A stretch of DNA of 64,000 bases from positions 434,001 to 498,000 of the forward strand of contig NZ_JADZLQ010000001.1 of the NCBI RefSeq assembly GCF_015905305.1, given 5' to 3'. This DNA comes from Pinirhizobacter soli. GTDB taxonomy: Bacteria; Pseudomonadota; Gammaproteobacteria; Xanthomonadales; Rhodanobacteraceae. Under the pieces are notes generated by a model. The model made no database searches and had not been told where the DNA came from. It was given only the letters and a program-made list of their open reading frames with translations. Both the position numbers and the translations under genes were made by a program. Of the stretch, positions 1 through 9,867 are shown one piece after another; positions within the stretch are counted from its first letter, which is position 1; each line of letters begins with the position of its first letter.

Positions 1-44
1 TCTGGACCCATGGAAGAAAGCTCAAATTCCCCCGGGTACGAAAA

Positions 45-73
45 CGGGCCGGCGAGAACATCTCGCCGACCCG
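45..73. terminator. Bidirectional stem-loop terminator
   Basis: An inverted repeat pairs CGGCGAGA (50-57) with TCTCGCCG (61-68) across a three-base loop, and flanking CGGG/CCCG extends the stem with one mismatch. T-rich sequence follows on both strands. It lies downstream of the response-regulator gene stop and probably ends that transcript, and perhaps one entering from the left. Confidence 0.6.
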
Positions 74-128
74 AATTTTCTTCTTAAATTCAAATACTTA
101 AGTAATTACCCCGGGGTTGGAATTTTTC

Positions 129-770
129 TCAATCTGAGCGCCTGGAACGCACGTAATCGAAGATCTGGGCGTCGCTGGTGAGCCCCAGTTTGCGCATCGC
201 ACTGGTCTTCTGCTGGCTCACCGTGGACATCCCCCGGGAGGTGGAGCGGGCGATTTCGGTAACGCTCATGCCTTCGCTGAAGAGTTTCAGGATCTGCAGC
301 TCCCGCGGGGAGAGGTCCTCGAGCGTGGCTACCCGGATGTCCAGGGACCGCCGCCTGCCTGCCAGTGCGTCGACGTTCTTGCTGAGGTAACGATCCCCTC
401 GGTGGGCGGCAAGGATCGCTTGCGGAATCTCATTGACGTCGCTGGTCTTGTCGACCAGGCCCGTGGCGCCGGCGTCGATCATTTCCCGGTAAAGGGCGGC
501 ATTCATCACCGCAGTGACCACCACGACGGGTAAATCCGGCCACCCTGACCGGATATCGTCGATCAAGCCCAGGCCATCGCGATGGCCCTCCCCGGGCATG
601 CGGTAGTCGGTCACCAGCACGTCGCAGGGTGTACTCGCCAGCAGGTCGAGCAGGCCCTGCGGGGTGGTGGCCTCGCCCACCACCTGCCCCACCCCGGCCT
701 GGCGAATGGCAACACTGATACCCGCCAGGATGACGGGGTGGTCATCGGCCACGATGATCCGGATATCCAT
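129..770 (-). CDS. RcsB-like LuxR-family response regulator
   Basis: A 213-residue two-domain response regulator. The N-terminal receiver domain has the acidic pair D9-D10, the predicted phospho-acceptor D55 (in VLVTDYRMPG), and the conserved Thr and Lys further on. The C-terminal LuxR/FixJ-type HTH (about residues 150-205) contains a VSQQKTSAMRKLG recognition helix that closely resembles RcsB-type proteins. The cognate kinase is not adjacent, so the signal is unknown. It is divergent from the membrane sulfatase gene, and the roughly 190-bp gap between them should hold both promoters. Family call is confident; the target regulon is unknown. Confidence 0.9.
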   Translation of the reverse strand: MDIRIIVADDHPVILAGISVAIRQAGVGQVVGEATTPQGLLDLLASTPCDVLVTDYRMPGEGHRDGLGLIDDIRSGWPDLPVVVVTAVMNAALYREMIDAGATGLVDKTSDVNEIPQAILAAHRGDRYLSKNVDALAGRRRSLDIRVATLEDLSPRELQILKLFSEGMSVTEIARSTSRGMSTVSQQKTSAMRKLGLTSDAQIFDYVRSRRSD

Positions 771-958
771 CTTTTGTCCCCCGATCGGGCGTTTTTAGGT
801 GGGCCGCATCAGATCGGCAGGAACAATCTTGCGCCTTGGCTCCTCGTCCTGCCAGCGAAGCAAGCTCAAATAATGCCCATCCCGGGGTCGGTCAGCCTCT
901 ACTATCGAAAGGAAAAACAAAGCGCCGCTTCCTAAAATTCCGTAGATTATCCGGGCAC

Positions 959-2902
959 ATGCCCATGGAGCTTGCCAAAGTGTCTGAAGATAATCGCCGG
1001 GCGCTCTGGCAGCGCTTTCGCCCGCTGGTCTGGCTGGGCGTGTGTTTCGTGCTGATCCAGCTGGTTATCCGCATCGTGCTGCTGGTGGCCGCGCGCGCCG
1101 ACGTGTCGGCAGGATCCTGGCCCCGGGTGTTCGGCCTGGGCCTTGGCTACGACCTCATCGTCTTCCTGTACCTGGCGTGGCCGGTGCTGCTTTATCTGTG
1201 GCTGGTGCCGCAACGGGTGTACCTGTCGACGGTGCAGCGCTGGCTCACCCTCGTCTTCAGCTTCGCGTGGCTTTACACGCTGATGTTCATCGCCCTGTCC
1301 GAATGGACGTTCTGGGGCGAATTCGCCACGCGCTTCAATTTCATCGCCGTGGACTACCTCATCTATACCACCGAGGTGGTGGGCAACATCCGCGAGTCGT
1401 ACCCGGTGGTCCGCTGGATGACGGAGCTGGCGATCGTGGCGCTGGTGGTGGTGTGGCTTACGCGCCGGGTGCTCGCCCCGCGCGACGACGGCAGCCGTTT
1501 CGGGGCGCGGACCCTGGTGGTACTGGCGTGGCTCGTTGTCACCGTGGCGGTGTCTTTTGGCGTGACCTCCGTGGCAAAGAACACGTCCGGCAACGCCTAT
1601 GTCGATGCCCTGTCAGGCGACGGCATCTACGAGTTCGTCGCCGCCTTCCGCAACAGCCGGCTGGACTACCCGCACTTCTACAAGACCTTGCCCGATGCCG
1701 AGGTCGCCGCCACCCTGCGCCAGCAGCTGAAGACACCCGACGCTGAGTTCGTGTCGAACGATCCGAACGACATCACCCGCAAGATCACCCACGAAGGTCC
1801 TGAGAAGCACCTCAACGTGGTGCTGATCAGCGTGGAGAGCCTTTCGGGCGAATACCTGCGGTCGCTTGGTGGTACGAGGGACGTCTCGCCCAACCTCGAC
1901 GCTCTCTCGTCGCAAAGCCTGTTCTTCACCAACCTGTATGCCAATGGCACGCGCACGGTGCGCGGCCTTGAGGCGCTCACCCTTAGCGTGCCGCCAACGC
2001 CGGGCGATTCGCTGGTGAAGCAGAAAGGCAACGAGAACCTGCATTCGCTCGCCGACATCTTCAACGAGCGCGGCTATGAGTCGAAGTTCGTCTACGGTGG
2101 CTACGGCTACTTCGACAACATGAACTACTTCTTCGCCAACAACGGCTACGGCGTGGCCGACCGCACGGCGATCGGCAAGGACATCCCCATCCACAGCGAG
2201 AATGTCTGGGGCGTCGCCGACGAAGACCTCTACACCCTGGCATTGCAGCAGATGGACAAGGCGCAGGCCGACGGCAAGCCGTTCTTCCTGCACATCATGA
2301 CCACGTCGAACCATCGGCCCTTCACCTATCCCGAAGGGCGCGTGCAGGGCAAGCAGGGCACGCGCACCGGCGCGCTTCGCTACAACGACTGGGCCATCGC
2401 CGATTTCATCAAGCGTGCGCGCGCCAAGCCCTATTTCGACGACACGGTGTTCGTGATCACCGCCGACCATTGCGCCGCCAGCGCGGGCAAGAGCTCGATC
2501 CCGGTGAACCGCTACCACATCCCGCTGTTGATCTACGCGCCGAAGTGGATCACGCCGCGCCACGAAGACCGCCTGATGTCGCAGATCGACATCGGCCCCA
2601 CCTTGCTGGGCCTGCTCAACTTCAGCTACACCAGCCACTTCTTCGGCTACGACCTGATGGCGCTGGAGCCTGGCCGCGAGCGGGCGTTTCCTTCTACCTA
2701 CCAGAAGCTGGGTTATATCCACGGCGACCGGATGACCGTGCTCTCCACCCAGCAAAGCGTGGAACAGGTCAATCCGGACTTCCGCACGGGTGAAGCCACG
2801 GCCGTGCAGGCGGTGAACCAGGAGGACGTGACGAACGCCATCGCGGCCTACCAGGGGGCGGCGGAGATGTTCAAGGATGGCCGGATGCGCCACAAGCCTT
2901 GA
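959..2902 (+). CDS. LTA synthase-like membrane sulfatase / phosphoglycerol transferase
   Basis: A 647-residue protein of the alkaline phosphatase superfamily. About five hydrophobic segments occupy residues 15-210, followed by a periplasmic catalytic domain. That domain shows the family signatures NVVLISVESLS, the NGTRTVRGLEAL region that carries the nucleophilic Thr, HIMTTSNHRPF and ITADHCAAS. Relatives move phosphoglycerol or phosphoethanolamine onto envelope glycans; in Gram-negative bacteria OpgB-like modification of periplasmic glucans is a plausible role. The frame opens further upstream, but the ATG at 959 starts MPMELAKVSED just before the first membrane helix and is preferred. The exact substrate is not shown by the sequence. 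Confidence 0.85.
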   Translation: MPMELAKVSEDNRRALWQRFRPLVWLGVCFVLIQLVIRIVLLVAARADVSAGSWPRVFGLGLGYDLIVFLYLAWPVLLYLWLVPQRVYLSTVQRWLTLVFSFAWLYTLMFIALSEWTFWGEFATRFNFIAVDYLIYTTEVVGNIRESYPVVRWMTELAIVALVVVWLTRRVLAPRDDGSRFGARTLVVLAWLVVTVAVSFGVTSVAKNTSGNAYVDALSGDGIYEFVAAFRNSRLDYPHFYKTLPDAEVAATLRQQLKTPDAEFVSNDPNDITRKITHEGPEKHLNVVLISVESLSGEYLRSLGGTRDVSPNLDALSSQSLFFTNLYANGTRTVRGLEALTLSVPPTPGDSLVKQKGNENLHSLADIFNERGYESKFVYGGYGYFDNMNYFFANNGYGVADRTAIGKDIPIHSENVWGVADEDLYTLALQQMDKAQADGKPFFLHIMTTSNHRPFTYPEGRVQGKQGTRTGALRYNDWAIADFIKRARAKPYFDDTVFVITADHCAASAGKSSIPVNRYHIPLLIYAPKWITPRHEDRLMSQIDIGPTLLGLLNFSYTSHFFGYDLMALEPGRERAFPSTYQKLGYIHGDRMTVLSTQQSVEQVNPDFRTGEATAVQAVNQEDVTNAIAAYQGAAEMFKDGRMRHKP

Positions 2903-2937
2903 TAGCTGCCGGGTCAAGGCCTATTTATGCTGAAGCC

Positions 2938-3753
2938 GTGACCCACCCTATCGCCCACCTCGAAGCCTTCATCGACCGCCATCCGCGCTTGCTGGTTCTT
3001 ACCGGCGCGGGCTGCAGCACCGATTCGGGCATTCCTGATTACCGTGACGCGGACGGTGCCTGGAAACGCAAGCCGCCGGTGACTTTCCAGGCCTTCACCG
3101 GCAACGACACCACGCGGCGCCGCTACTGGGCGCGAAGCCTGGTGGGCTGGCGCTACTTCGGGATGGCCAAGCCCAATGCCACGCACCGGGCGCTGGCAAG
3201 GCTGGAGGAACACGGCAAGGTCAGCCGCCTGGTCACCCAGAACGTCGACCGCCTGCACCAGAAGGCCGGCAGCCGCGATGTGGTGGATCTGCATGGCCGG
3301 CTGGACATCGTGCGTTGCCTGGCTTGCCGGCATTCGCTGGGCCGCGATGGTTTCCAGGCGGAGCTTGAGGCGTTGAATCCGGATTGGGTTTCCCTCGACG
3401 CGCTGCGTGCGCCCGACGGCGATGCGGACCTGGAAGGCTTGGACTTCGACGCTTTCGCCATTCCGCCCTGCCCCCATTGCGGCGGCATGCTCAAACCCGA
3501 CGTGGTGTTCTTCGGCGAGAACATCCCCCGGCCCTGGGTGGACGACGCGCAGGCAGGGCTCGATGCCGCCGATGCGGTGCTGGTGGTGGGGTCGTCGCTG
3601 ATGGTTTATTCCGGCTACCGGATCGTGCTGCAGGCGGCGCGGCGGGGGCTTCCTGTCGCGGCGCTCAACCTTGGACGTACCCGGGCCGATGAACTACTGA
3701 GCCTGAAGGTTGAGGCGCCGTGTGGGGAAAGCCTTGCCTTCCTGATGAATTAA
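2938..3753 (+). CDS. NAD-dependent protein deacylase, sirtuin family
   Basis: A Sir2-family enzyme that removes acyl groups from lysine using NAD. Visible motifs are GAGCSTDSGIPDYRD (NAD binding), TQNVDRLHQKAG, the catalytic His in DLHGRLD, and two Cys pairs (CLAC and CPHC) forming the zinc module. GSSLMV and LNLG motifs of the Rossmann fold follow. A TTG frame opens at 2899 and overlaps the preceding gene, but the GTG at 2938 (VTHPIAHLEAF) gives a normal 271-residue protein and is preferred. It is co-oriented with the sulfatase gene and separated by 35 bp. Whether it acts as CobB or on another substrate cannot be told. Confidence 0.9.
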   Translation: MTHPIAHLEAFIDRHPRLLVLTGAGCSTDSGIPDYRDADGAWKRKPPVTFQAFTGNDTTRRRYWARSLVGWRYFGMAKPNATHRALARLEEHGKVSRLVTQNVDRLHQKAGSRDVVDLHGRLDIVRCLACRHSLGRDGFQAELEALNPDWVSLDALRAPDGDADLEGLDFDAFAIPPCPHCGGMLKPDVVFFGENIPRPWVDDAQAGLDAADAVLVVGSSLMVYSGYRIVLQAARRGLPVAALNLGRTRADELLSLKVEAPCGESLAFLMN

Positions 3754-3762
3754 GTAATTGCG

Positions 3763-4376
<614 letters not shown>

Positions 4377-4439
4377 TCGCGGGGCTTCCGGCATCGCTGG
4401 GCGCTCGGTACTCGTCGGGCGCTTCGCTTTGCTTTGTTT

Positions 4440-5165
4440 TTAGCTGGCGGCGATGTTGGGTTTGTCGGTGGAGGCTGGGGTGTCGCCCAGCATCCTGGCG
4501 ACGATGCCGCCGAGCATGCCGCCGACGATGGGGGCCAGCCAGAACAGCCAGAGTTGGCTGATGTAGGCGCCGCCAGCGAAGAGGGCCGGGCCGGTGCTGC
4601 GCGCGGGATTCACCGAGGTGTTGGTGACGGGGATGGCGATCAGGTGGATCAGGGTCAGGGCGAAACCGATGGCGATGGGTGCGAAACCACCGGGTGCGGT
4701 GGGCGCGGTCGATCCCATGATCACCAGCAGGAAGAAGAAGGTGGCCACCACTTCCACCAACAGGCACGCCAGCAGGCTGTAGTGGCCGGGGCTTAAATCA
4801 CCGTAGCCATTGGACGCGAAGCCACCGGTGACGAAACCGGGCTTGCCACTGGCGATGAGGTACAGCACCCCCGCCGCCACGACCGCGCCGATTACTTGGG
4901 CCACGATGTAGGGAAGAATGTAGCTGGCGGGAATCCGGCGACCGGCCCACAGGCCAAGGGTCACGGCGGGATTGAAGTGGCCGCCGGAAATGGCGCCCAC
5001 GCCGTAGGCCATGGTCATTACTGTCAAGCCAAAGGCCAGGGCCACGCCCGCGAAGCCGATGCCCAGTTCGGGGAATGCCGCAGCCAGCACCGCGCTGCCG
5101 CAACCGCCGAAGGTCAACCAGAACGTGCCGAGGAATTCGGCACCCAAGCGCTTGGACATCCCCAT
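4440..5165 (-). CDS. aqpZ: Aquaporin Z water channel
   Basis: A 241-residue MIP-family channel with six predicted membrane helices and the two pore NPA boxes, [10 protein letters not shown] (NPA at 65-67) and [10 protein letters not shown] (186-188). The Arg after the second NPA, part of the selectivity filter, is present. The aquaporin-like short loops favour a water channel over a glycerol facilitator. The 257-bp region upstream, towards the next divergent gene, should hold its promoter but shows no recognised operator. Confidence 0.92.
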   Translation of the reverse strand: MGMSKRLGAEFLGTFWLTFGGCGSAVLAAAFPELGIGFAGVALAFGLTVMTMAYGVGAISGGHFNPAVTLGLWAGRRIPASYILPYIVAQVIGAVVAAGVLYLIASGKPGFVTGGFASNGYGDLSPGHYSLLACLLVEVVATFFFLLVIMGSTAPTAPGGFAPIAIGFALTLIHLIAIPVTNTSVNPARSTGPALFAGGAYISQLWLFWLAPIVGGMLGGIVARMLGDTPASTDKPNIAAS

Positions 5166-5422
5166 GATGAATCCTCAGAGAGTGGCGGCGGCCGGAGGCG
5201 GCCATCGCCCGGGTAAAGAGGCTCCCGGGAATTTACCCCCTCATGAATAGGGGCGACACCGTGACGAAAGTTGTAGGGGATCTCCTACTTGAGCGCCTGG
5301 CTGCAATGGTTCCCCCGAAGTAACCAGGGACGGTACACCTGCCTTCTTGTTGACCATGGGAAGCTCTCTTACGATTTGCTGGTTACTAATAGAGACTACC
5401 CCTTCCTCCTGGAGTTCGTTCC

Positions 5423-6034
5423 ATGAAAATCGCCATCATCGGTGCCACCGGCAATGTCGGCGGCCGCATCCTCGCCGAGACCGTAAACCGCGGCCACGAC
5501 GTCACCGCCATCGCGCGCGATCCGTCCAGGCTCCAGGGCCAGGCGCATGTCACGCCCGTAGCCGTGGACGTTGCGAATCCCGATGCCCTTGTCCGATCGC
5601 TGCAGGGGCACGATGCCATCGTCAGCGCCTTGCACTTCGATGGCACCGATGCACAGGCGCTGTTCCAGTCCGTGCGCGACTCAGCCGTGAAGCGCCTCCT
5701 TGTGGTCGGTGGTGCCGGCAGCCTTGAAGTCGCGCCCGGCAAGGTGCTGGTGGAACAACCCGGTTTCCCACCCGAGTACAAGAGCGAAGCCTCGGCCGGC
5801 AAGCGCTTCCTCGACGCCCTGCGCCAGCAAGACGACCTTGAGTGGACCTTCCTCAGCCCCTCGGCGCTGTTCGTCGCCGGCGAGCGCACGGGCAACTTCC
5901 AGCTGGGCAGGGACACCCTGCTGCATGACGGCCACGGCAAGAGCTGGATCTCCTACGAGGACTTCGCCATCGCCATGCTCGACGAGATCGAGCAACCGGC
6001 CCACGTGCGGCAGCGTTTCACCATTGGTTACTAG
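5423..6034 (+). CDS. NAD(P)-binding NmrA/YwnB-like oxidoreductase
   Basis: A 203-residue Rossmann-fold protein beginning MKIAIIGATGNVGGRI, the glycine-rich nucleotide-binding motif of atypical short-chain dehydrogenases. It lacks a clear YxxxK catalytic pair and resembles the NAD(P)H-binding (NmrA/BlvrB-like) group, whose members are often described as redox sensors or flavin/quinone reductases. It stands alone on the plus strand. Substrate unknown. Confidence 0.75.
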   Translation: MKIAIIGATGNVGGRILAETVNRGHDVTAIARDPSRLQGQAHVTPVAVDVANPDALVRSLQGHDAIVSALHFDGTDAQALFQSVRDSAVKRLLVVGGAGSLEVAPGKVLVEQPGFPPEYKSEASAGKRFLDALRQQDDLEWTFLSPSALFVAGERTGNFQLGRDTLLHDGHGKSWISYEDFAIAMLDEIEQPAHVRQRFTIGY

Positions 6035-6108
6035 GTGTTGGGATTCCCCTGGGGCGCCGCGTGGATTGGCTATGCTAGGTCGAACACTTCGGTCCCAGGG
6101 GAATCTTC

Positions 6109-8724
6109 ATGGCTTGTCGTCGCCAGCGCACACGGTGCAGGGTCATCGCCCTCGCCGCCGCCGTGATGTTCAACGTGTCGTGGTCTGTGCAAGCGGCATC
6201 GCCCGGGAACGACGCCGGCGAACGTGCGCACGCGCTGATAGCGCGAATGACCTTGGCGGAAAAAATCGCCCAGCTGCAGAACGCGGCACCTGCCATCCCG
6301 CGCCTTGGCGTGCCCGCCTACAACTGGTGGAACGAGGGCCTGCACGGGCTTGCCCGCAGCGGCCCGGCCACGGTGTTTCCGCAGGCCATCGGCCTTGCCG
6401 CCAGCTGGAACCCGTCACTGATGCAAGAAGTGGGAGGCGTGGTGGCACGCCAGGCTCGCGAGCGCTACACCGCCGTCGGAACTGGCAACGACCATCCGCA
6501 ATACCACGGGCTGACGATCTGGTCGCCCAATATCAATATCTTCCGCGACCCGCGCTGGGGCCGCGGGCAGGAAACCTACGGCGAGGATCCCACCCTTACC
6601 GCCGCGCTCGCCCGCAGATTTATCGGCGGCCTGCAGGGTAGCGACCCACTGCATCCCACGGTGATCGCCACGCCCAAGCACTTCGCCGTGCACAGCGGGC
6701 CGGAACCCGGCCGCCACGGCTTCAACGTCGATCCATCGCCGCATGACCTGGAAGACACCTACCTGCCCGCATTTCGTGCGGCGATCGTCGACGCTCACGC
6801 GGGCTCCATCATGTGTGCATACAACGCCATCGGCGGCACGCCCGTCTGCGCCCTGCCCTGGCTGCTGGGCGAGCGACTGCGTAAGGACTGGCATTTCCAG
6901 GGCTATGTGGTCTCCGATTGCGATGCCATCGACGACATGACGCAGTTCCACCGCTACCGTCCCGACAATGCCGGCTCCGCGGCCAGCGCCTTGCGGGCCG
7001 GCACCGATCTTGACTGCGGCGATGCCTATGCTGCTTTAGCCAAGGCAGTGACTGAAGGCAAGGTGGATGCTCACAGCATCGATACCGCGGCCGAACGGCT
7101 TTTCGCCGCACGCTTTCGGTTGGGGATGTTCGACCCGCCTACCCAGGCATGGCGGTCAGGCACGACCGAAACCGAGGCCGACCGCCAACTGACCTTGCGC
7201 GCGGCGCTGCAATCGATCGTCTTGCTGAAGAACGAACACGATGTGCTTCCGTTGAAGACGGGTGCGCGCATCGCCGTGATCGGGCCAAATGCGGACGTGC
7301 TTGATGTATTGGAAGCCAACTACCACGGCACGGCCCGGAACCCGGTATCCCCACTGACCGGTCTGGTGGCGCAGTTGGGCAAGGCCAACATCCGCTATGC
7401 CCAGGGCTCGACGCTTGCCCCCGGTGTTCCCGTGGTGCTGCCGTCCACCGCGCTACGCGATGCAACCGGTGAAGGCACTTCGGGCCTGCGCGGGGAATAC
7501 TTCGCCACGCACGACTTCACCGCGAAACCCGTAGCCGTACGCACCGATGCCACGATCGACCTGGATGTGGACCAGGCTGCGCCCGCGGCGGGGCTGCCCG
7601 CCGAAGGCTATGCCGTGCGCTGGTCGGGCGACCTGCTGCCTCCCGGACCTGGTGACTACACCCTGCGCGTGATGGTGGAACGCTGCTACGACTGTCAGGC
7701 ACACGACAAGCTTCGCCTATATATCGATGATCACCTGCTCACGCAGATCCCGGCCGACGACGGCAGCGCGACAGCCACCTTGCATGTCACTGATACGCAC
7801 GCTCGACGGCTGCGCCTGGAGTGGGAACACGGCCAGGATGAGGGGATCCACCTGCAATGGATCGCCCCGGCCGACGCGCAACTGGCCGAGGCACGACGCG
7901 CCATGGATGGCGTCGACGCCGTGGTGGCCTTCGTCGGCCTGTCGCCGGGCCTTGAAGGTGAGGAACTGAAAGTGGACGTCCCCGGCTTCGCCGGCGGTGA
8001 CCGCACCGACCTTGAACTACCCGCCCCACAACAACGCCTGCTGGAAACCGCGGCAGCCAGCGGCAAGCCCCTGGTGGTGGTACTGATGAGTGGCAGCGCG
8101 GTGGCCTTGAACTGGGCCAAGGCGCATGCCGATGCCATCGTGGTGGCCTGGTATCCCGGCGAGGAAGGGGGCACCGCGATTGCACGCATGTTGGCCGGTG
8201 TTGCCAATCCCGCGGGTCGCTTACCGGTGACGTTCTATCGCAGCGTCAATGATCTCCCCGCGTTCACCAGCTACGCGATGAAGGGAAGGACCTACCGGTA
8301 TTTTTCCGGAGAACCGCTTTACGCCTTCGGCGACGGCCTGAGCTACACCCGGTTCGCCTACGATGCGCCCGTGCTTTCAACTGGTCACGTGAAGGCTGGG
8401 CGACCGTTGGATGTGGACGTAACCGTGCACAACACCGGGAAGCGCGACGGCGAAGAAGTGGTCCAGGCGTATCTAGCCTACCCCAGCGCCACCGACGCAC
8501 CGCGCCGCGCGTTGATGGGCTTCCAGCGTGTTTCCGTCGCGGCAGGCAAAAGCCGCGTGGTGCACCTGTCGATCAGCCCTCGTGCCTTGAGCTTGGTCGA
8601 CGCCAATGGCAAACGCCGCGTTCGTCCAGGCCGCTACCAGCTATACGTCGGCGGGTCGCAGCCGAAGCCTGGCGAACCTTCGAACGACTTCACCATCACC
8701 GGCGAAGCCCGTCTCCCGCGCTGA
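6109..8724 (+). CDS. Secreted GH3 beta-xylosidase/glucosidase with PA14 insert
   Basis: An 871-residue glycoside hydrolase family 3 enzyme. A signal peptide (about residues 1-30, ending SWSVQA) targets it for export. The N-terminal barrel carries the nucleophile Asp in the segment YVVSDCDAIDDM. A PA14-like carbohydrate-binding insert sits near residues 440-590 (GLRGEYFATHDF onwards). The (alpha/beta)6 domain and a C-terminal fibronectin-III-like domain (HNTGKRDGEEVVQAYL) follow. The SDCDAI form is common in xylan 1,4-beta-xylosidases, but beta-glucosidase activity is equally possible. It probably degrades plant-derived oligosaccharides in the periplasm. Confidence 0.9.
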   Translation: MACRRQRTRCRVIALAAAVMFNVSWSVQAASPGNDAGERAHALIARMTLAEKIAQLQNAAPAIPRLGVPAYNWWNEGLHGLARSGPATVFPQAIGLAASWNPSLMQEVGGVVARQARERYTAVGTGNDHPQYHGLTIWSPNINIFRDPRWGRGQETYGEDPTLTAALARRFIGGLQGSDPLHPTVIATPKHFAVHSGPEPGRHGFNVDPSPHDLEDTYLPAFRAAIVDAHAGSIMCAYNAIGGTPVCALPWLLGERLRKDWHFQGYVVSDCDAIDDMTQFHRYRPDNAGSAASALRAGTDLDCGDAYAALAKAVTEGKVDAHSIDTAAERLFAARFRLGMFDPPTQAWRSGTTETEADRQLTLRAALQSIVLLKNEHDVLPLKTGARIAVIGPNADVLDVLEANYHGTARNPVSPLTGLVAQLGKANIRYAQGSTLAPGVPVVLPSTALRDATGEGTSGLRGEYFATHDFTAKPVAVRTDATIDLDVDQAAPAAGLPAEGYAVRWSGDLLPPGPGDYTLRVMVERCYDCQAHDKLRLYIDDHLLTQIPADDGSATATLHVTDTHARRLRLEWEHGQDEGIHLQWIAPADAQLAEARRAMDGVDAVVAFVGLSPGLEGEELKVDVPGFAGGDRTDLELPAPQQRLLETAAASGKPLVVVLMSGSAVALNWAKAHADAIVVAWYPGEEGGTAIARMLAGVANPAGRLPVTFYRSVNDLPAFTSYAMKGRTYRYFSGEPLYAFGDGLSYTRFAYDAPVLSTGHVKAGRPLDVDVTVHNTGKRDGEEVVQAYLAYPSATDAPRRALMGFQRVSVAAGKSRVVHLSISPRALSLVDANGKRRVRPGRYQLYVGGSQPKPGEPSNDFTITGEARLPR

Positions 8725-8735
8725 CAGCGCGGGAG
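8713..8735 (+). terminator. Hairpin overlapping the GH3 stop codon
   Basis: CTCCCGCGCT (8713-8722) pairs perfectly with AGCGCGGGAG (8726-8735) across a three-base loop that includes part of the TGA stop. There is no T tract, so termination strength is uncertain. It could instead stabilise the mRNA end. Confidence 0.45.
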
Positions 8736-8764
8736 TGGCTTGGCGCACTTAAGGAGCGACTGCA

Positions 8765-9304
8765 TTGAAAGGTCTTCAGATCCTGTTGTTCGCACTGGCT
8801 GTCCAACCAGCCGTCAACGCCGCATCTGTCGACCAGATCATTACCGGCTACGGAGGTTCATGGCGAGGCCAGTTCGTTGAGCGTGGTGCCGACGGCCACG
8901 CGGTTTCCGAGCGTACGATAACGATGAGCAATCGTTGCTCACGCGTTGCGGAAGACGCGAGATGCGATCAGATGATTGACGGTCAATCTGCCGGCACCGT
9001 GCGCTACCACCAGCGAGCGCCCGGTTTGTTTGACCTCACGGACATCGGAGCGGACGGCAGCGAGCACCCTGGTGGCACGCTGCAGATAGCCGGCAACGTA
9101 TGGACATATCCCTGGACCGAATCCCACGGGGGAAAGCCCACCATGCTCCGTGTTACCAACCGGTTCAAGACCCCTGACAAAATCATCTACGAGAAATCCG
9201 TCAGTACAGATGGTGGCAAGACATGGCGCGTCGTCGGGACCGGCTCGGAAGAACGCGTCCCGGCGGAATCCATATCACCGGTTCAGGTCAGGCGACTGTT
9301 GTAG
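8765..9304 (+). CDS. Secreted protein of unknown function
   Basis: A 179-residue protein with a signal peptide (MKGLQILLFALAVQPAVNA). It starts at a TTG codon with AAGGAG about nine bases upstream. The mature part looks beta-rich, with a conserved-looking GGSWRGQFVERGADG segment and two Cys. It follows the GH3 gene by 40 bp and may be co-transcribed. I recognise no named domain. Confidence 0.7.
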   Translation: MKGLQILLFALAVQPAVNAASVDQIITGYGGSWRGQFVERGADGHAVSERTITMSNRCSRVAEDARCDQMIDGQSAGTVRYHQRAPGLFDLTDIGADGSEHPGGTLQIAGNVWTYPWTESHGGKPTMLRVTNRFKTPDKIIYEKSVSTDGGKTWRVVGTGSEERVPAESISPVQVRRLL

Positions 9305-9370
9305 GCACTACATTCAATCCGGCTTGAGCGTGCCTTTGTAGGCCACGATCAGTCAGATCGCGCCTGGTCA

Positions 9371-9766
9371 TCAGCTTTTCTCCGGGAAGTCCGACATCTC
9401 ATACAGCGGCCGGATTTCGATCTCGCTGGGTCCCGGCATCGGATTGGGACAACGCTTCACCCAGGCCTCGGCCTCGTCCAGGTCCTTGACCTTCCACAGC
9501 CAGAAGCCGGCCACCAGCTCGCGGGCCTCGGCGAATGGCCCATCGATAACGGTACGCCCGGGGCCGTCGAATGCAACGCGCTTGCCTTGCGAGGAGGGTT
9601 TCAGGCCCTGGGCAATGGGCATGTCACCGGCAAAAACCATGAGGCCGGCATCGATCAGCTCCTGATTGAACCTGTCCATGGCTTCCATCATCTGGCTGGT
9701 CCACGGCTCCGGGAAATGACCCTTTTCGCTGTCTTCGGTCGCTTTGACGAACACCATCACGTGCAT
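9371..9766 (-). CDS. YciI/DGPF-domain protein
   Basis: A 131-residue YCII-related protein. It shows the family signature DGPFAEARELVAGFWLW and the start MHVMVFVKATEDSEKG. These small ferredoxin-like-fold proteins often accompany extracytoplasmic sigma factors, but none is adjacent here. No enzymatic role can be assigned. Confidence 0.85.
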   Translation of the reverse strand: MHVMVFVKATEDSEKGHFPEPWTSQMMEAMDRFNQELIDAGLMVFAGDMPIAQGLKPSSQGKRVAFDGPGRTVIDGPFAEARELVAGFWLWKVKDLDEAEAWVKRCPNPMPGPSEIEIRPLYEMSDFPEKS

Positions 9767-9867
9767 CGGAAGTCTCCTGTCGGGATTGAGCCGGCCTTGT
9801 CGGGCTGGTACTGAATACGACGAACGGACGCCCAGGAAATCGACATCGTCCCCGGATTTTTTTTACC

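Noticed and set aside
1613-2917. Long minus-strand open frame opposite the sulfatase gene
   Set aside because: It mirrors the codon pattern of a well-supported gene and has no family-like features; high-GC DNA gives long antisense frames.
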